Shown here: one piece after another, positions 26,836 through 35,036 of the stretch | Position numbering within the stretch: the first letter of the stretch is position 1 | Layout of the letters: each line of letters begins with the position of its first letter | Assembly (NCBI GenBank): GCA_034142505.1 | Contig: JAWZDV010000055.1 | Location: forward strand, 1-64,000 | Source of the DNA: Hungatella_A sp034142505 | Lineage (GTDB): Bacteria; Bacillota; Clostridia; Lachnospirales; Lachnospiraceae | DNA length: 64,000 nucleotides | Direction of reading: 5' to 3' | Position numbers and translations under genes: made by a program | Notes under the pieces: model-generated | Database searches by the model: none | What the model was told of the DNA's origin: nothing | Seen by the model: only the letters and a program-made list of their open reading frames with translations

Positions 26836-28139
26836 ACCTCCTTTACCAGCTTCGCCAGCTCGTCGATCTCCGCTTTCTCATTCATCTCCGTGGCGCACCA
26901 CAGAATCCTTCCGTCCTCCAAAGGAAGTCCGCCGAGCATCCCATGCTCTTCCAAATGCCCCATGAGAATCTGGCAGTCCACCGGACATTCGGTCACAAAC
27001 TCATGGAAAAACGGCTGGTGATGAACCGGTCTCAGCCCTGCTTTCTCCAGTTCTTTCTGTAAATAATGGGCTTTGGAGGTGCAGAGCGTGGCTGTCTGTC
27101 GCAGGCCCTCCGGGCCCATGGCGGATAGATAAACCGAAGCCGTCAGCGCGCAGAGCGCCTGGTTGGAACAGATATTGCTGCTGGCTTTCTCCCGCCGGAT
27201 ATGCTGTTCTCTCGCCTGGAGAGTCAGCACAAAACCGCGTTTGCCTTCCGTATCCACCGTCTCTCCCACAATCCGGCCCGGAAGTTTTCTCATCATCTCT
27301 TTGGTGGCTGCCATAAATCCCAGATAAGGGCCGCCAAATGCCAGGGGCATGCCAAGGGGCTGCCCTTCTCCCACGGCCACATCGGCGCCGCACTGGGCCG
27401 GTGTTTCCATAATGGCCAGGGCGATGGGATTGACGCCCATGATGAATTTACCGCCTGCGTGATGGACCAGTTCTCCTAAAGCCCTGGAGTCCTCCAGAAT
27501 GCCGTAGTAGTTTGGCTGCTGCTGGTAGAAACAGCAGACCGAGGCGTCCAGCATTTCCCCAAGGGCAGTCTGGTCCGTTACACCGTCTCTCTCCGGGACG
27601 ACGGTCAGTTCGGTATCACGGCCGGCACAGTAGGTCTTCATAGTTTCTAAGACCTGGGGATTGGTGGTGGCGGATACCAGCACTTTTGTCCGTTTCCGGT
27701 CCTTACACATGAACACACTCTCCGCTGCCGCGGTGGCTCCGTCGTAGACAGAGGCGTTGGCGGCGTCCATGCCGGTCAGTTCACAGATCATGGTCTGAAA
27801 TTCGAAGATCGCCTGTAAATTCCCCTGGCTGATCTCCGCCTGGTAAGGGGTGTAGGCAGTCACAAAATCTTCTTTGGTTGTTACACTTTTCACAATTGCC
27901 GGGATGTAATGGCGGTAAGCTCCGGCTCCACGGAAGATGTGGGGATAAAGGGTATTGTGATCCGCCATGGCCGTGATCTTTCGGCCGGCTTCCATCTCGG
28001 AGCAGCCTTCCGGGATGGACAGCTCCTTTAAGAGTACATTTTCAGGAATATGGGAAAACAGGGCGTCGTAATCCTGGTAACCAATCTCCTGAAGCATCTC
28101 CTGCTGCTGTGCTTTGGTAGTTGAAACATAAGAACCCAT
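26826..28139 (-). CDS. gcvPA: Glycine dehydrogenase (decarboxylating) subunit 1
   Basis: A 437-residue N-terminal half of the split P-protein. The opening 'MLQEIGYQDYDALFSHIPENV' and the inner 'FQTMICELTGMDAANASVYDG' match the family. It forms a heterotetramer with GcvPB. It starts about 18 bases after gcvH and overlaps gcvPB. Confidence 0.96.
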   Translation of the reverse strand: MGSYVSTTKAQQQEMLQEIGYQDYDALFSHIPENVLLKELSIPEGCSEMEAGRKITAMADHNTLYPHIFRGAGAYRHYIPAIVKSVTTKEDFVTAYTPYQAEISQGNLQAIFEFQTMICELTGMDAANASVYDGATAAAESVFMCKDRKRTKVLVSATTNPQVLETMKTYCAGRDTELTVVPERDGVTDQTALGEMLDASVCCFYQQQPNYYGILEDSRALGELVHHAGGKFIMGVNPIALAIMETPAQCGADVAVGEGQPLGMPLAFGGPYLGFMAATKEMMRKLPGRIVGETVDTEGKRGFVLTLQAREQHIRREKASSNICSNQALCALTASVYLSAMGPEGLRQTATLCTSKAHYLQKELEKAGLRPVHHQPFFHEFVTECPVDCQILMGHLEEHGMLGGLPLEDGRILWCATEMNEKAEIDELAKLVKEVCG

Positions 28140-28157
28140 ATGATGACTCCCCCTGTT

Positions 28158-28535
28158 TTAATTTTCCTCGCTGATGAAGGTTTCGTAAGCAGCCGCGTCC
28201 AGTAAATCTCCCTCATCCTCCACCGGCTCCACTTTGATCAGCCAGGCGCCGTACGGGTCGGAGTTGATCAGTTCGGGAGTGTCTAAGAGTTCTTCGTTAA
28301 TCTCGGTTACGGTGCCGGTAACCGGGGAGTTTAAATCGGATACGGCTTTGACGGATTCCACATCGCCGAAAGGCTCTCCGGCGTCCACCTGGTCTCCCGC
28401 CTCCGGGAGATTGACAAATACTAAATCGCCCAATTCGTTCTGGGCATAGTCGGATAAGCCGACAACGGCTGTGCCGTCTTCCATCTTTACCCACTCGTGG
28501 GTTTTGGCATACTTCAATTCTTTTGGAACATTCAT
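28158..28535 (-). CDS. gcvH: Glycine cleavage system H protein
   Basis: A 125-residue lipoyl carrier. The lipoylated lysine is in GDVESVKAVSDLNSPVTG (about residue 63). The fold markers 'THEWVKMEDGTAVVGLSDYAQ' and 'INSDPYGAWLIKVEP' are intact. It shuttles the aminomethyl group between the P, T and L proteins. It sits between gcvT and gcvPA, with LplA for its modification encoded in the same operon. Confidence 0.97.
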   Translation of the reverse strand: MNVPKELKYAKTHEWVKMEDGTAVVGLSDYAQNELGDLVFVNLPEAGDQVDAGEPFGDVESVKAVSDLNSPVTGTVTEINEELLDTPELINSDPYGAWLIKVEPVEDEGDLLDAAAYETFISEEN

Positions 28536-28572
28536 TGTGATTCCTCCTGTGATCTTTTATAATAAATTATTT

Positions 28573-29661
28573 TTATTTCTGTCGTTTATAGAATGGCAGC
28601 GGCACAACCTCGGCCGGAATCCGGCGGCCTCTCACCTCGGCCTCCACCTGGGTTCCTGCCTCTGTGTAAGCGATGTCTAAAAGCGCCATGGCTATGGGGT
28701 AACCCAGGTATGGACAGTGGGTTCCTGACGTGGTGCAGCCAATCTGTTTGTCTCCCACATACACCGCCTCATGCTCCCGGATGATTCCCCGCCCGGTCAC
28801 TTTAAGCCCCACCCGTTTTCTGGTCAGCTCACCGCGCTGTATTAAGCCTTCTTTGCCTACAAACTCCTCTTTTCCCATCTTCACGGCAAACCCAAGTCCG
28901 GCCTCCAGCGGGGAAATGTCGTCGTCCATCTCATGTCCGTACAGCGGCATAGCCGCTTCCAGCCGCAGCGTATCTCTGGCTCCCAGTCCGCATGGAATCA
29001 GGCCTTCCTCCTTTCCTGCTTCCATCAGGGCCTCCCACAGAGCCGGCGCGTCCGCTGACGCCATATAAAGTTCATAGCCATCCTCCCCTGTATAGCCGGT
29101 TTTGGAGATCACGCAGGAAATGCCGGCGACATGGCCGTCGAACCGGGCGCTGTAATATTTCTCCGGGATCTCCTCCTCTTTTGCCAGTTTGGCCAGAATC
29201 TCATGGGCCTTCGGCCCCTGAAGGGCGATCTGTCCCACATCGGCCGAGATATCCTTGAAAACGGCATTGCCAAATTCATGGGCCTTCATCCAGGCGTAGT
29301 CCTTATCCTTGTTGGAAGCATTGACCACGATAAAATAATGATCATCCCTGACTTTATACACAATCAGGTCATCCACCACGCCTCCGCTGTCGCTGCACAT
29401 GGGACTATACCTGGCCTGGCCGTCCTTCATGCTGGTGAAATTGTTGGTCAGCAGATGGTTTAAGTTCTTCAGCGCGTCGCTGCCGATACAGGTGATCTCT
29501 CCCATATGGGACACGTCAAACAGCCCGCAGGCCTGCCTCACCGCCATGTGCTCCGCAATCACACCTGTTTTGTACTGTACGGGAAGTAAATACCCCGCGA
29601 ACGGAACGATCTTCCCACCGCTTGCTTCGTGCACCTCATATAACGGCGTCTTTAATTCCAT
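28573..29661 (-). CDS. gcvT: Aminomethyltransferase (glycine cleavage T protein)
   Basis: A 362-residue T protein that transfers the methylene group to tetrahydrofolate and releases ammonia. Family markers include HMGEITCIGSDAL, the folate-site region TGYTGEDGYELYM and a C-terminal 'GCTTSGTHCPYLGYPIAMALL'-like glycine-rich stretch. The frame runs open into the riboswitch, but ATG 29661 (MELKTPLYEVHEASGGK) has GAGGAGG upstream and matches the family start. It is the first gene after the glycine riboswitch. Confidence 0.96.
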   Translation of the reverse strand: MELKTPLYEVHEASGGKIVPFAGYLLPVQYKTGVIAEHMAVRQACGLFDVSHMGEITCIGSDALKNLNHLLTNNFTSMKDGQARYSPMCSDSGGVVDDLIVYKVRDDHYFIVVNASNKDKDYAWMKAHEFGNAVFKDISADVGQIALQGPKAHEILAKLAKEEEIPEKYYSARFDGHVAGISCVISKTGYTGEDGYELYMASADAPALWEALMEAGKEEGLIPCGLGARDTLRLEAAMPLYGHEMDDDISPLEAGLGFAVKMGKEEFVGKEGLIQRGELTRKRVGLKVTGRGIIREHEAVYVGDKQIGCTTSGTHCPYLGYPIAMALLDIAYTEAGTQVEAEVRGRRIPAEVVPLPFYKRQK

Positions 29662-29736
29662 GCTTCTCCTCCTCTGATGGCTGCCGTTCAAATCCGCCTG
29701 TCTCTGAACGGCGCATAAATTGTTAAACTTTAGACA

Positions 29737-29771
29737 TAAAAAAGGCATACAACGAAAATCTGCTGTATGCC
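29737..29771 (-). terminator. Expression-platform terminator of the glycine riboswitch
   Basis: On the minus strand GGCATACA pairs with TGTATGCC around a 12-base loop, followed by a run of six T. It directly follows aptamer 2, about 75 bases before gcvT. In B. subtilis glycine binding prevents this kind of terminator from forming, so glycine would turn the operon on. Confidence 0.85.
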
Positions 29772-29945
29772 CTGTCTTCGTACCTGAAAGATTACCCGAT
29801 GATGTGCTTCCATCCGGGCTGCCTCGTCGGTGGCGCTTACCGCCTTTCCAGAGTTTCGTCCGATTCCGGTCCTTCTGCCTGAGAGTTTCTCTCCCCTTCG
29901 GCGCTGCCCGGGTCACAGGCAGTCTCTCCCGGAATCATCAACCGA
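29772..29945 (-). ncRNA. Tandem glycine riboswitch
   Basis: The minus strand shows aptamer 1 (GGGAGAGAC, then CGCCGAAGGGG, then AACTCTCAGGC and AAAGGACC-like AGAAGGACC) and aptamer 2 (AACTCTGGAAAGG, then CGCCACCGACGAGG, then ATCTTTCAGGTACGAAGACAG). Leader GATTCCGG is perfectly complementary to CCGGAATC in the linker, and TGATGA precedes it, as expected for the leader-linker kink-turn of tandem glycine riboswitches. It controls gcvT-gcvH-gcvPA-gcvPB-lplA-lpdA. Confidence 0.95.
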
Positions 29946-29964
29946 GTATTCAATTCTTTAGTAC

Positions 29965-29993
29965 ATTTTATCATATTATATGAAATGCGGCAA
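29965..29993 (-). promoter_or_regulatory. Promoter of the glycine riboswitch and gcv operon
   Basis: TTGCCG (29988-29993) and TAAAAT (29965-29970) are 17 bp apart on the minus strand. They place the start about 15 bases before the riboswitch leader. Confidence 0.6.
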
Positions 29994-30017
29994 TGATTAT
30001 TATTTATTTTTGCTAAA

Positions 30018-32027
30018 TTATTTCGCCTGGTCCAGACACTGGATGACCGCGTCCATGATACGGCCGCTGGTCAGCGTGGCTCCGGTGACGGCATCTACAT
30101 CGGGCGTGTTGCCGGCTACCATGGCGGCCGGTACTTTCTCCAATGCCGGTCCGGCGATATTCTCGGTTTCGTTGCTGCTCACAATGGTGACTTCTGCCAG
30201 CTTGCCGTCCGTTACGGTGACCTGTACGGTCATTGGGCCATTCTGGCCGTCCACGGTGGCCTCGTAGCTGCCGTCTTTTAAGCCGGACATATCGTATGAC
30301 GCCTTCTGAACGGTTTTACTTTCAAAGAGGGACTCATCCAGCACGAAAGAGGACGGAGCCACTTCTTTGCCCTCGGCTAAATCCATCGTCATCACATTTC
30401 TTGCAGCGACTTTTCCGAAGACAACCGGCCCCATAACCCCGGTACCACCGGAAACGTATTTTCCCCAGATTCCGCCTACGACTTCACCTGCTGCATACAA
30501 GCCCGGGATCGCCGCGCCATTGTCATCCACGACCTGCATGTCCTTGTTGACGGTCACGCCGCCCAGAGTCATAACCACCAGGGCTTTGATCGGTACGGCA
30601 TAGTAAGTATCGCCTTCAATTTTATTTACGGCCAGATTGTACGCGGTTTTTGTGCCGCTGAAATCACGGCCAAACTCGTCGGTTCCCTTGGAATCCACGG
30701 CTTTGTTGTAAGTTTCCACGGTTTTCTCAAGCTCCTGTGCCGGAACGCCGATTTTACCCGCCAGCTCCTCAATAGAGGAAGCGCTCTGAATCAGCTTGTG
30801 GCCGATTCCGTCCTCCGGGGCATAGAATAAATTCCACATGGTGGCCGCATTGTTGGCAATCAGATCTTCCACAATTTTATCGGTGAAAATATTGTACTGT
30901 ACGGCATTGGTCTGCTCTTCCAGAGCGGTCTCCCTCGGAACAACCTCGTCTAACGTCTCATTGACGAAACGTTTTCCTTCCTGGTTGACGTAGATTCCGC
31001 CGGTCTTCCAGGTATAGACATCACCGATGGAGCCTTTTCCTTCGGCAAATTCCAGGCCCATGGGGAAGGAAGGGATGTAGGATAAGTTCTTCTCGTCCAC
31101 ATTTGCGCCTGCCATCTGCATGATGCGGATGCCTTTGCCGTCCGCGCTGTCGGCGCCGCCTACCAAGTAGCTGGAACCGTTTTTCGCGTAAGCGCCCATC
31201 ATCTTCGGGTTGCCGGAATAACCTCCGGTCGCCATGATGATGCCCTTATTGGCATTGTAGCGGATCGTCTTCTTGGTGTCGCTGTTGGTGCCGATGGCAG
31301 TCAGAACCTGGCCCTTTTCGTTGCCCACCAGGTCTGTGACCTCGGTGTAGTAATCGATGGTGATTTCTTTATATTTGGCCGCTTCCGTGTCCAGAATCTC
31401 GTGAACGGCGGATTTGTATGTTGTCTTGTCTTCTACTTTTGGTTTGTAGGTTCTCTGGATAGAATACAGCTGGTGCTCCGGTGCGAAAACGCTTCGCTTG
31501 TCATTCTGCATGGCGAACTCGTTGTCGCTTAAGCCGTGATCCCACAGCCACTGTATCATATCCACATCCTCGTCCACGTACTCGCGGATTAATTCTTCGT
31601 TTCCAAGGTTTGCTCCGTTGGAGAGAATATCCTGGACATAGGACTCTTTCGTGTCCTCAATGCCGTCCAATTCCTGGATAATGGTCTCGGCCCCCGACAT
31701 GGAACCGCTGGTAAAGTTTAAGGAACCGCCGGTTTTTCCCAGCTTTTCCACGATAATTACACTCTCTGCGCCTTCGTTGGCGGCGGCGATAGCGGCGGAT
31801 AAACCGGCCCCTCCGGCTCCAACGATGATGACATCCGCTGTTTTTTCCTCGTCATAAGCGACAGTCTCCGGCTCCGCGGCCGCCTCAGTAGTCTCCTCCA
31901 CGTTTCCGGCGGTTGTGGTTTCTACCGCCGTGGTGGTGGTTTCTACAGCCGCCTTTTTGGTGGAACAGCCGCTTATCATGCCTGCCGCCATGGCGGCAGC
32001 CAGACCAAGTGCAATTGTTTTTCTCAT
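30018..32027 (-). CDS. Secreted FAD-dependent fumarate-reductase-like lipoprotein with FMN-binding domain
   Basis: A 669-residue extracellular lipoprotein. Residues 1-20 are a signal peptide with lipobox ISGC, followed by a Thr/Glu-rich linker. An FAD fold of the flavocytochrome c/fumarate reductase superfamily starts with IIVGAGGAGLSAAIAAANEG (about 65-84). The C-terminal FMN_bind domain carries DAVTGATLTS, the D-x-x-T-G-A-T motif to which ApbE attaches FMN covalently. The ATG at 32027 has GGAGGAG upstream. Such proteins reduce small extracellular acceptors (fumarate, urocanate, cinnamate types); the acceptor is unknown here. It is divergent from an AraC-type regulator. Confidence 0.9.
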   Translation of the reverse strand: MRKTIALGLAAAMAAGMISGCSTKKAAVETTTTAVETTTAGNVEETTEAAAEPETVAYDEEKTADVIIVGAGGAGLSAAIAAANEGAESVIIVEKLGKTGGSLNFTSGSMSGAETIIQELDGIEDTKESYVQDILSNGANLGNEELIREYVDEDVDMIQWLWDHGLSDNEFAMQNDKRSVFAPEHQLYSIQRTYKPKVEDKTTYKSAVHEILDTEAAKYKEITIDYYTEVTDLVGNEKGQVLTAIGTNSDTKKTIRYNANKGIIMATGGYSGNPKMMGAYAKNGSSYLVGGADSADGKGIRIMQMAGANVDEKNLSYIPSFPMGLEFAEGKGSIGDVYTWKTGGIYVNQEGKRFVNETLDEVVPRETALEEQTNAVQYNIFTDKIVEDLIANNAATMWNLFYAPEDGIGHKLIQSASSIEELAGKIGVPAQELEKTVETYNKAVDSKGTDEFGRDFSGTKTAYNLAVNKIEGDTYYAVPIKALVVMTLGGVTVNKDMQVVDDNGAAIPGLYAAGEVVGGIWGKYVSGGTGVMGPVVFGKVAARNVMTMDLAEGKEVAPSSFVLDESLFESKTVQKASYDMSGLKDGSYEATVDGQNGPMTVQVTVTDGKLAEVTIVSSNETENIAGPALEKVPAAMVAGNTPDVDAVTGATLTSGRIMDAVIQCLDQAK

Positions 32028-32044
32028 AGGTAACTCCTCCTTTA

Positions 32045-32140
32045 TTGACAAATATTTAACATTGTTGTATTCAGTATAATTGTCTGCTATGATAAAATCA
32101 TACAAAAATCGGTACAAATGATACAGAATTCATGATTTTA
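32045..32140. promoter_or_regulatory. Shared control region of the reductase and its AraC regulator
   Basis: The plus strand has TTGACA (32045-32050) and TATTCA (32068-32073), 17 bp apart, facing the AraC gene. A TATAAT-like block lies at 32075-32080; read on the minus strand its neighbourhood gives ATTATACT, a -10 candidate for the reductase gene. A perfect 9-bp inverted repeat, TAAAATCAT (32093-32101) and ATGATTTTA (32132-32140), lies next to it and is a plausible regulator site. Which promoter is used is inference. Confidence 0.5.
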
Positions 32141-32158
32141 CAGCCCATGGGAGGAGTT

Positions 32159-33082
32159 ATGAACCGGAGTAGATATAATTTTCAAAAACTGGAATACCTA
32201 TCGGAGGATCATTTATCAAGGGAATTGGAACAATACCAGCTGCGGGCGGAATCATTTGGTATCTTCCGTTCCCAGAAAACAAACTCAATCCGCAATATGG
32301 TACTGCCCTTCCACCGGATTATCTATGTAACGCGGGGGCCGATCACCTATACGATTGGGCACCAGTCGGTGACCCTGGTGGAGGGGGATGTGCTCTTCAC
32401 GCCGGCGAATCTGGTGTACAGCGCGGGAGGGGAGCCGGGAACGGTGTTGGAATTTTTATACCTGTATTTCACCGTACTTCCCCACCACTTGACCCAGGAT
32501 TTCGTCAAGATGCTGAAGACCGGAGGAGCGGCAAATGTGTTCCACGCCAGCCATACCCAGGTGGAGTTTTATTTTCATACAATCATGGAGGAATATGAGG
32601 GCAGACGGCCCGGATATTATAAAAAAATTCACGGTTATCTTGTGATGATACTGATGGAGCTGGTCCGCAGCATGCATTACCGGAAAGGGGACGGGAAGAA
32701 GACGGCTCCGCGGCATTCGGACTCTGTGCTCAACATGGCTACCAGTTATATTGCGGGGAATTTAAGCCAGACGATCCGGGTGGAGGAACTGAGCCGGATC
32801 TGCGGGGTCAGTCAGACTTATTTATATAAACTATTTAAGTCCGCGCTGTCGCTGTCTCCTCAGGAGTATATCTTAAATTGTAAGATGGAATATGGGGCCC
32901 AGCTTTTGAGGGACAGCGATATGACGGTCACACAGATTGCAAGAGAGCTGGCATTTTCCAGCTCCAATCACTTTTCCAACAGCTTTTTTCAGATCATGCA
33001 TGTTCGGCCCAGTGAATACCGGAAAAGAGTGGTTTCACAGGCGGAGGATCATGACTCCCCGCCCGGTTCGGGTTCGTCATGA
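32159..33082 (+). CDS. AraC-family transcriptional regulator
   Basis: A 307-residue regulator with an N-terminal cupin-like sensing domain (about 20-150, 'PITYTIGHQSVTLVEGDVLFTPANL') and a C-terminal double helix-turn-helix (about 195-295). The latter includes 'VEELSRICGVSQTYLYKLFK' and the signature end FSSSNHFSNSFFQIMHVRPSEYRK. Start ATG 32159 has GGAGGAG five bases upstream. Divergence from the secreted reductase suggests it activates that gene when its small-molecule ligand is present. Its last 34 bases overlap the convergent Nudix gene. Confidence 0.9.
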   Translation: MNRSRYNFQKLEYLSEDHLSRELEQYQLRAESFGIFRSQKTNSIRNMVLPFHRIIYVTRGPITYTIGHQSVTLVEGDVLFTPANLVYSAGGEPGTVLEFLYLYFTVLPHHLTQDFVKMLKTGGAANVFHASHTQVEFYFHTIMEEYEGRRPGYYKKIHGYLVMILMELVRSMHYRKGDGKKTAPRHSDSVLNMATSYIAGNLSQTIRVEELSRICGVSQTYLYKLFKSALSLSPQEYILNCKMEYGAQLLRDSDMTVTQIARELAFSSSNHFSNSFFQIMHVRPSEYRKRVVSQAEDHDSPPGSGSS

Positions 33083-33585
33083 TGGATGGAGGTTTCATGA
33101 CCTGTTTCGACGGTTCCAGTCTTTAATGCTTTTCCGTCCAGCACTGCTTCCACCAGTTCATTGGCCTGGTAGCGGAGTTTCAGTGAGAAAAATGGGGCGT
33201 CATCCCGGATCAGCCGGAAGAAGATCTTATCGCCCTCCCAGAGATTTAAGTTCTCAATCTCACTTTTCTTCACCCATTCCAGCGTTCCCTCATTGCAGGA
33301 AATCATCTCGCCCTCATAGCCGTCGGCTGTATAAAGGCACATATACTCCATCCCCCAGCCTTCCTCAATAAATGTCACCAGGCCGCGGAACCGATAGGAC
33401 GTCAGGGTTAACCCCGTCTCCTCCTTCACCTCCCGCAGCAGACACTCCTCCGGGCTCTCCTGGTTTTCAAAATGCCCGCCGACGCCGATCCATTTGTCCT
33501 TGTTGACATCATTCTTTTTTGATACCCGGTGAAGCATCAAATACTCGTCATCCCGTTCTATGTAGCAGAGTGTAGTCATTCCCAT
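33049..33585 (-). CDS. Nudix hydrolase (MutT/8-oxo-dGTPase-like)
   Basis: A 178-residue Nudix protein. The catalytic box reads G-x5-E-x7-REVKEETGL (GHFENQESPEECLLREVKEETG, given here as key residues G, E, R, E, E and G), so magnesium-binding glutamates are intact. The opening GMTTLCYIERDDEYLMLHRV is typical of MutT/YtkD-like enzymes that clean up oxidised nucleotides. It is third in the marR-flavodoxin-Nudix operon. The 3' end overlaps the AraC gene tail to tail by 34 bp. Confidence 0.88.
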   Translation of the reverse strand: MGMTTLCYIERDDEYLMLHRVSKKNDVNKDKWIGVGGHFENQESPEECLLREVKEETGLTLTSYRFRGLVTFIEEGWGMEYMCLYTADGYEGEMISCNEGTLEWVKKSEIENLNLWEGDKIFFRLIRDDAPFFSLKLRYQANELVEAVLDGKALKTGTVETGHETSIHHDEPEPGGES

Positions 33586-33612
33586 GGTATTGTCTCCTGT
33601 TCTTTTGGTATT

Positions 33613-34128
33613 TTATTCCGTGAGTGTTTCTGCTTTCTTTGCCCAGGCAGTCAGCTCCGAGAGAAACTTTCGGTCTGAGTGGTCGAAGCTGGAACCGAGG
33701 CTTTTCTCCATGAACAGTTCCTGTTCGGTTTTATCCGGTTTCTTTGATAATGCTTTTTGGACGGCTTTGAGCATCATTTTTTTAATCAGGCCCAGTTTTT
33801 CGTAGCGGATTCCGCCCTCCATGTAGAAAAATGGCAGCTCGCCCAGGTGGTTTTGCTCTCTCACCGCGTTTCGATGAGCCAGGGTGTCCGGCGTCGCGCC
33901 CACGGCGAAGACGGCCAGCTGTTTCGGTGACATTTTCCTGATTTTATCAAGGCCGGAGATGGTATTGCCCATCAGCCAGCCGCCGTAAATGATACGGCCG
34001 CCGGAAGCGATTTCATTCACTGATGCTTTTTTGATATCCAGAGCGTCACATTTCAGTTCCGACGCGATCCATCTGGCATATTGTTCCGTGAAGCCGGTTG
34101 CACTTTGATATACTACGAGTGTTTTCAT
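33613..34128 (-). CDS. Flavodoxin-domain protein
   Basis: A 171-residue protein with a flavodoxin-like FMN phosphate loop near the start (VVYQSATGFTEQYARWIA, about 4-21) and a central GGWLMGNTISGLDKI segment. It resembles short flavodoxins and HemG-like quinone/porphyrin-linked flavoproteins. It likely carries electrons in the cytoplasm. It lies 17 bases after marR and 27 bases before the Nudix gene, so the three probably respond together to a redox or toxic signal sensed by MarR. Confidence 0.82.
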   Translation of the reverse strand: MKTLVVYQSATGFTEQYARWIASELKCDALDIKKASVNEIASGGRIIYGGWLMGNTISGLDKIRKMSPKQLAVFAVGATPDTLAHRNAVREQNHLGELPFFYMEGGIRYEKLGLIKKMMLKAVQKALSKKPDKTEQELFMEKSLGSSFDHSDRKFLSELTAWAKKAETLTE

Positions 34129-34145
34129 CGTTCTCTCCCTATTCG

Positions 34146-34658
34146 TTATTCGCTCTCAAAGACTGATGGAAACGCCTCTGAGTTCTGCATGTCTTGTAAC
34201 TGGCTGTCCAGCCGGATCAGCGTTTGTACGGTGATGTTCAGCGCCTCTTCCTCCACGGCTTCAAACAGCTTTCCCACATAATTGATGCTGGGTTTATCGT
34301 GTTCCTCGCAGAAGGCCGCCGCCTTTTCTGTCAGTACGATCCGCTGCTTTCTCTTGTCGAACTCATCTGGCTCCAGGTTGACAAATCCTGATTTCTCCAG
34401 CTTCAGCAGCAGCTGTTTCACATTTTGGTGGGAACTGCCCATCAGATATGACAGTTCCTTTAAAGTGGGGGGCTCCTTAAAAAATTGGATGCAAATCAAG
34501 GTAAAACACTGCTTCCAACTGATCTCCCCGGAAAAGCGGTCTCCCACCGTCTGAAACCGGTTCATAAACTCATTCAACAACCCAATCAGAAAAAACCGGT
34601 CATCCATCTCACCGAAATCCACTTTGTCACTCAGTTCCTCCAAGAACCGGTATCTCAT
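34146..34658 (-). CDS. MarR-family transcriptional regulator
   Basis: A 170-residue MarR regulator. The winged helix-turn-helix is visible as 'PTLKELSYLMGSSHQNVKQL' followed by LLKLEKSGFVNLEPDEFDKR, with flanking helices for dimerisation. It is first in its operon. Two palindromes overlap and follow its -10 element, so it probably represses itself, the flavodoxin and the Nudix gene. The inducing ligand is unknown. Confidence 0.92.
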   Translation of the reverse strand: MRYRFLEELSDKVDFGEMDDRFFLIGLLNEFMNRFQTVGDRFSGEISWKQCFTLICIQFFKEPPTLKELSYLMGSSHQNVKQLLLKLEKSGFVNLEPDEFDKRKQRIVLTEKAAAFCEEHDKPSINYVGKLFEAVEEEALNITVQTLIRLDSQLQDMQNSEAFPSVFESE

Positions 34659-34692
34659 GTCTGAGTCCTCCTTTATTCGGCGCAGTGCAAAG

Positions 34693-34710
34693 AAGGTAAT
34701 ACATTACCTT
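34693..34710. promoter_or_regulatory. MarR operator 1
   Basis: Perfect 8-bp arms AAGGTAAT and ATTACCTT around AC. It lies just downstream of the -10, at the expected transcription start, and its centre is about 21 bp from that of operator 2 (two helical turns). Confidence 0.75.
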
Positions 34711-34714
34711 GTAT

Positions 34715-34731
34715 AAGTAATATATTACCTT
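34715..34731. promoter_or_regulatory. MarR operator 2
   Basis: AAGTAATATATTACCTT is a near-perfect palindrome around TAATATATTA and covers the -10 hexamer. Together with operator 1 it would let a MarR dimer pair block RNA polymerase. Confidence 0.72.
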
Positions 34732-34747
34732 TTATGGGATTTGTCAA
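34719..34747 (-). promoter_or_regulatory. Promoter of marR-flavodoxin-Nudix
   Basis: TTGACA (34742-34747) and TATATT (34719-34724) with a 17-bp spacer on the minus strand. The -10 is embedded in operator 2. Confidence 0.82.
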
Positions 34748-34884
34748 GTACTATATCTCACTCTTTCATTCATTTTATCTGTTTTGCCGTATTAAGAATT
34801 CCAAAAAGTCTTTATTTTCTACTCCGGCAGAGAATCCCTCAGGCACAATGCACCATCCCCCTAATGTCAAGCAGGGCAAGATTG

Positions 34885-34910
34885 ATGGTAAATTAGTGCT
34901 AAGTTACCAT
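34885..34910. repeat. Hyphenated palindrome at the left edge of the AT-rich island
   Basis: The outer arms ATGGTAA and TTACCAT are perfect, and inside them TTAG-TG-CTAA is a second palindrome, giving an almost continuous 26-bp dyad. No T-run follows on either strand, so it is a poor intrinsic terminator. It could be a protein-binding or recombination site. Confidence 0.4.
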
Positions 34911-35036
34911 TTAGAAAATATATATGTTCATTTCTAGCATTAAAAACTAATTAGCATCGAAATCTCATATAGATTTTAACTTTTTAGATATATATTCCTT
35001 TTATAAACAATAGTGATTAAGCAACAATCCCGCTAA

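Noticed and set aside
28573..29916. Longer GcvT start at 29916
   Set aside because: The extra 85 codons fall within the glycine riboswitch; ATG 29661 has a strong ribosome site and matches the family start.
34734..34937. 67-codon plus-strand frame in the gap beyond marR
   Set aside because: No ribosome site, starts inside the marR promoter region, and the sequence shows no recognisable domain.
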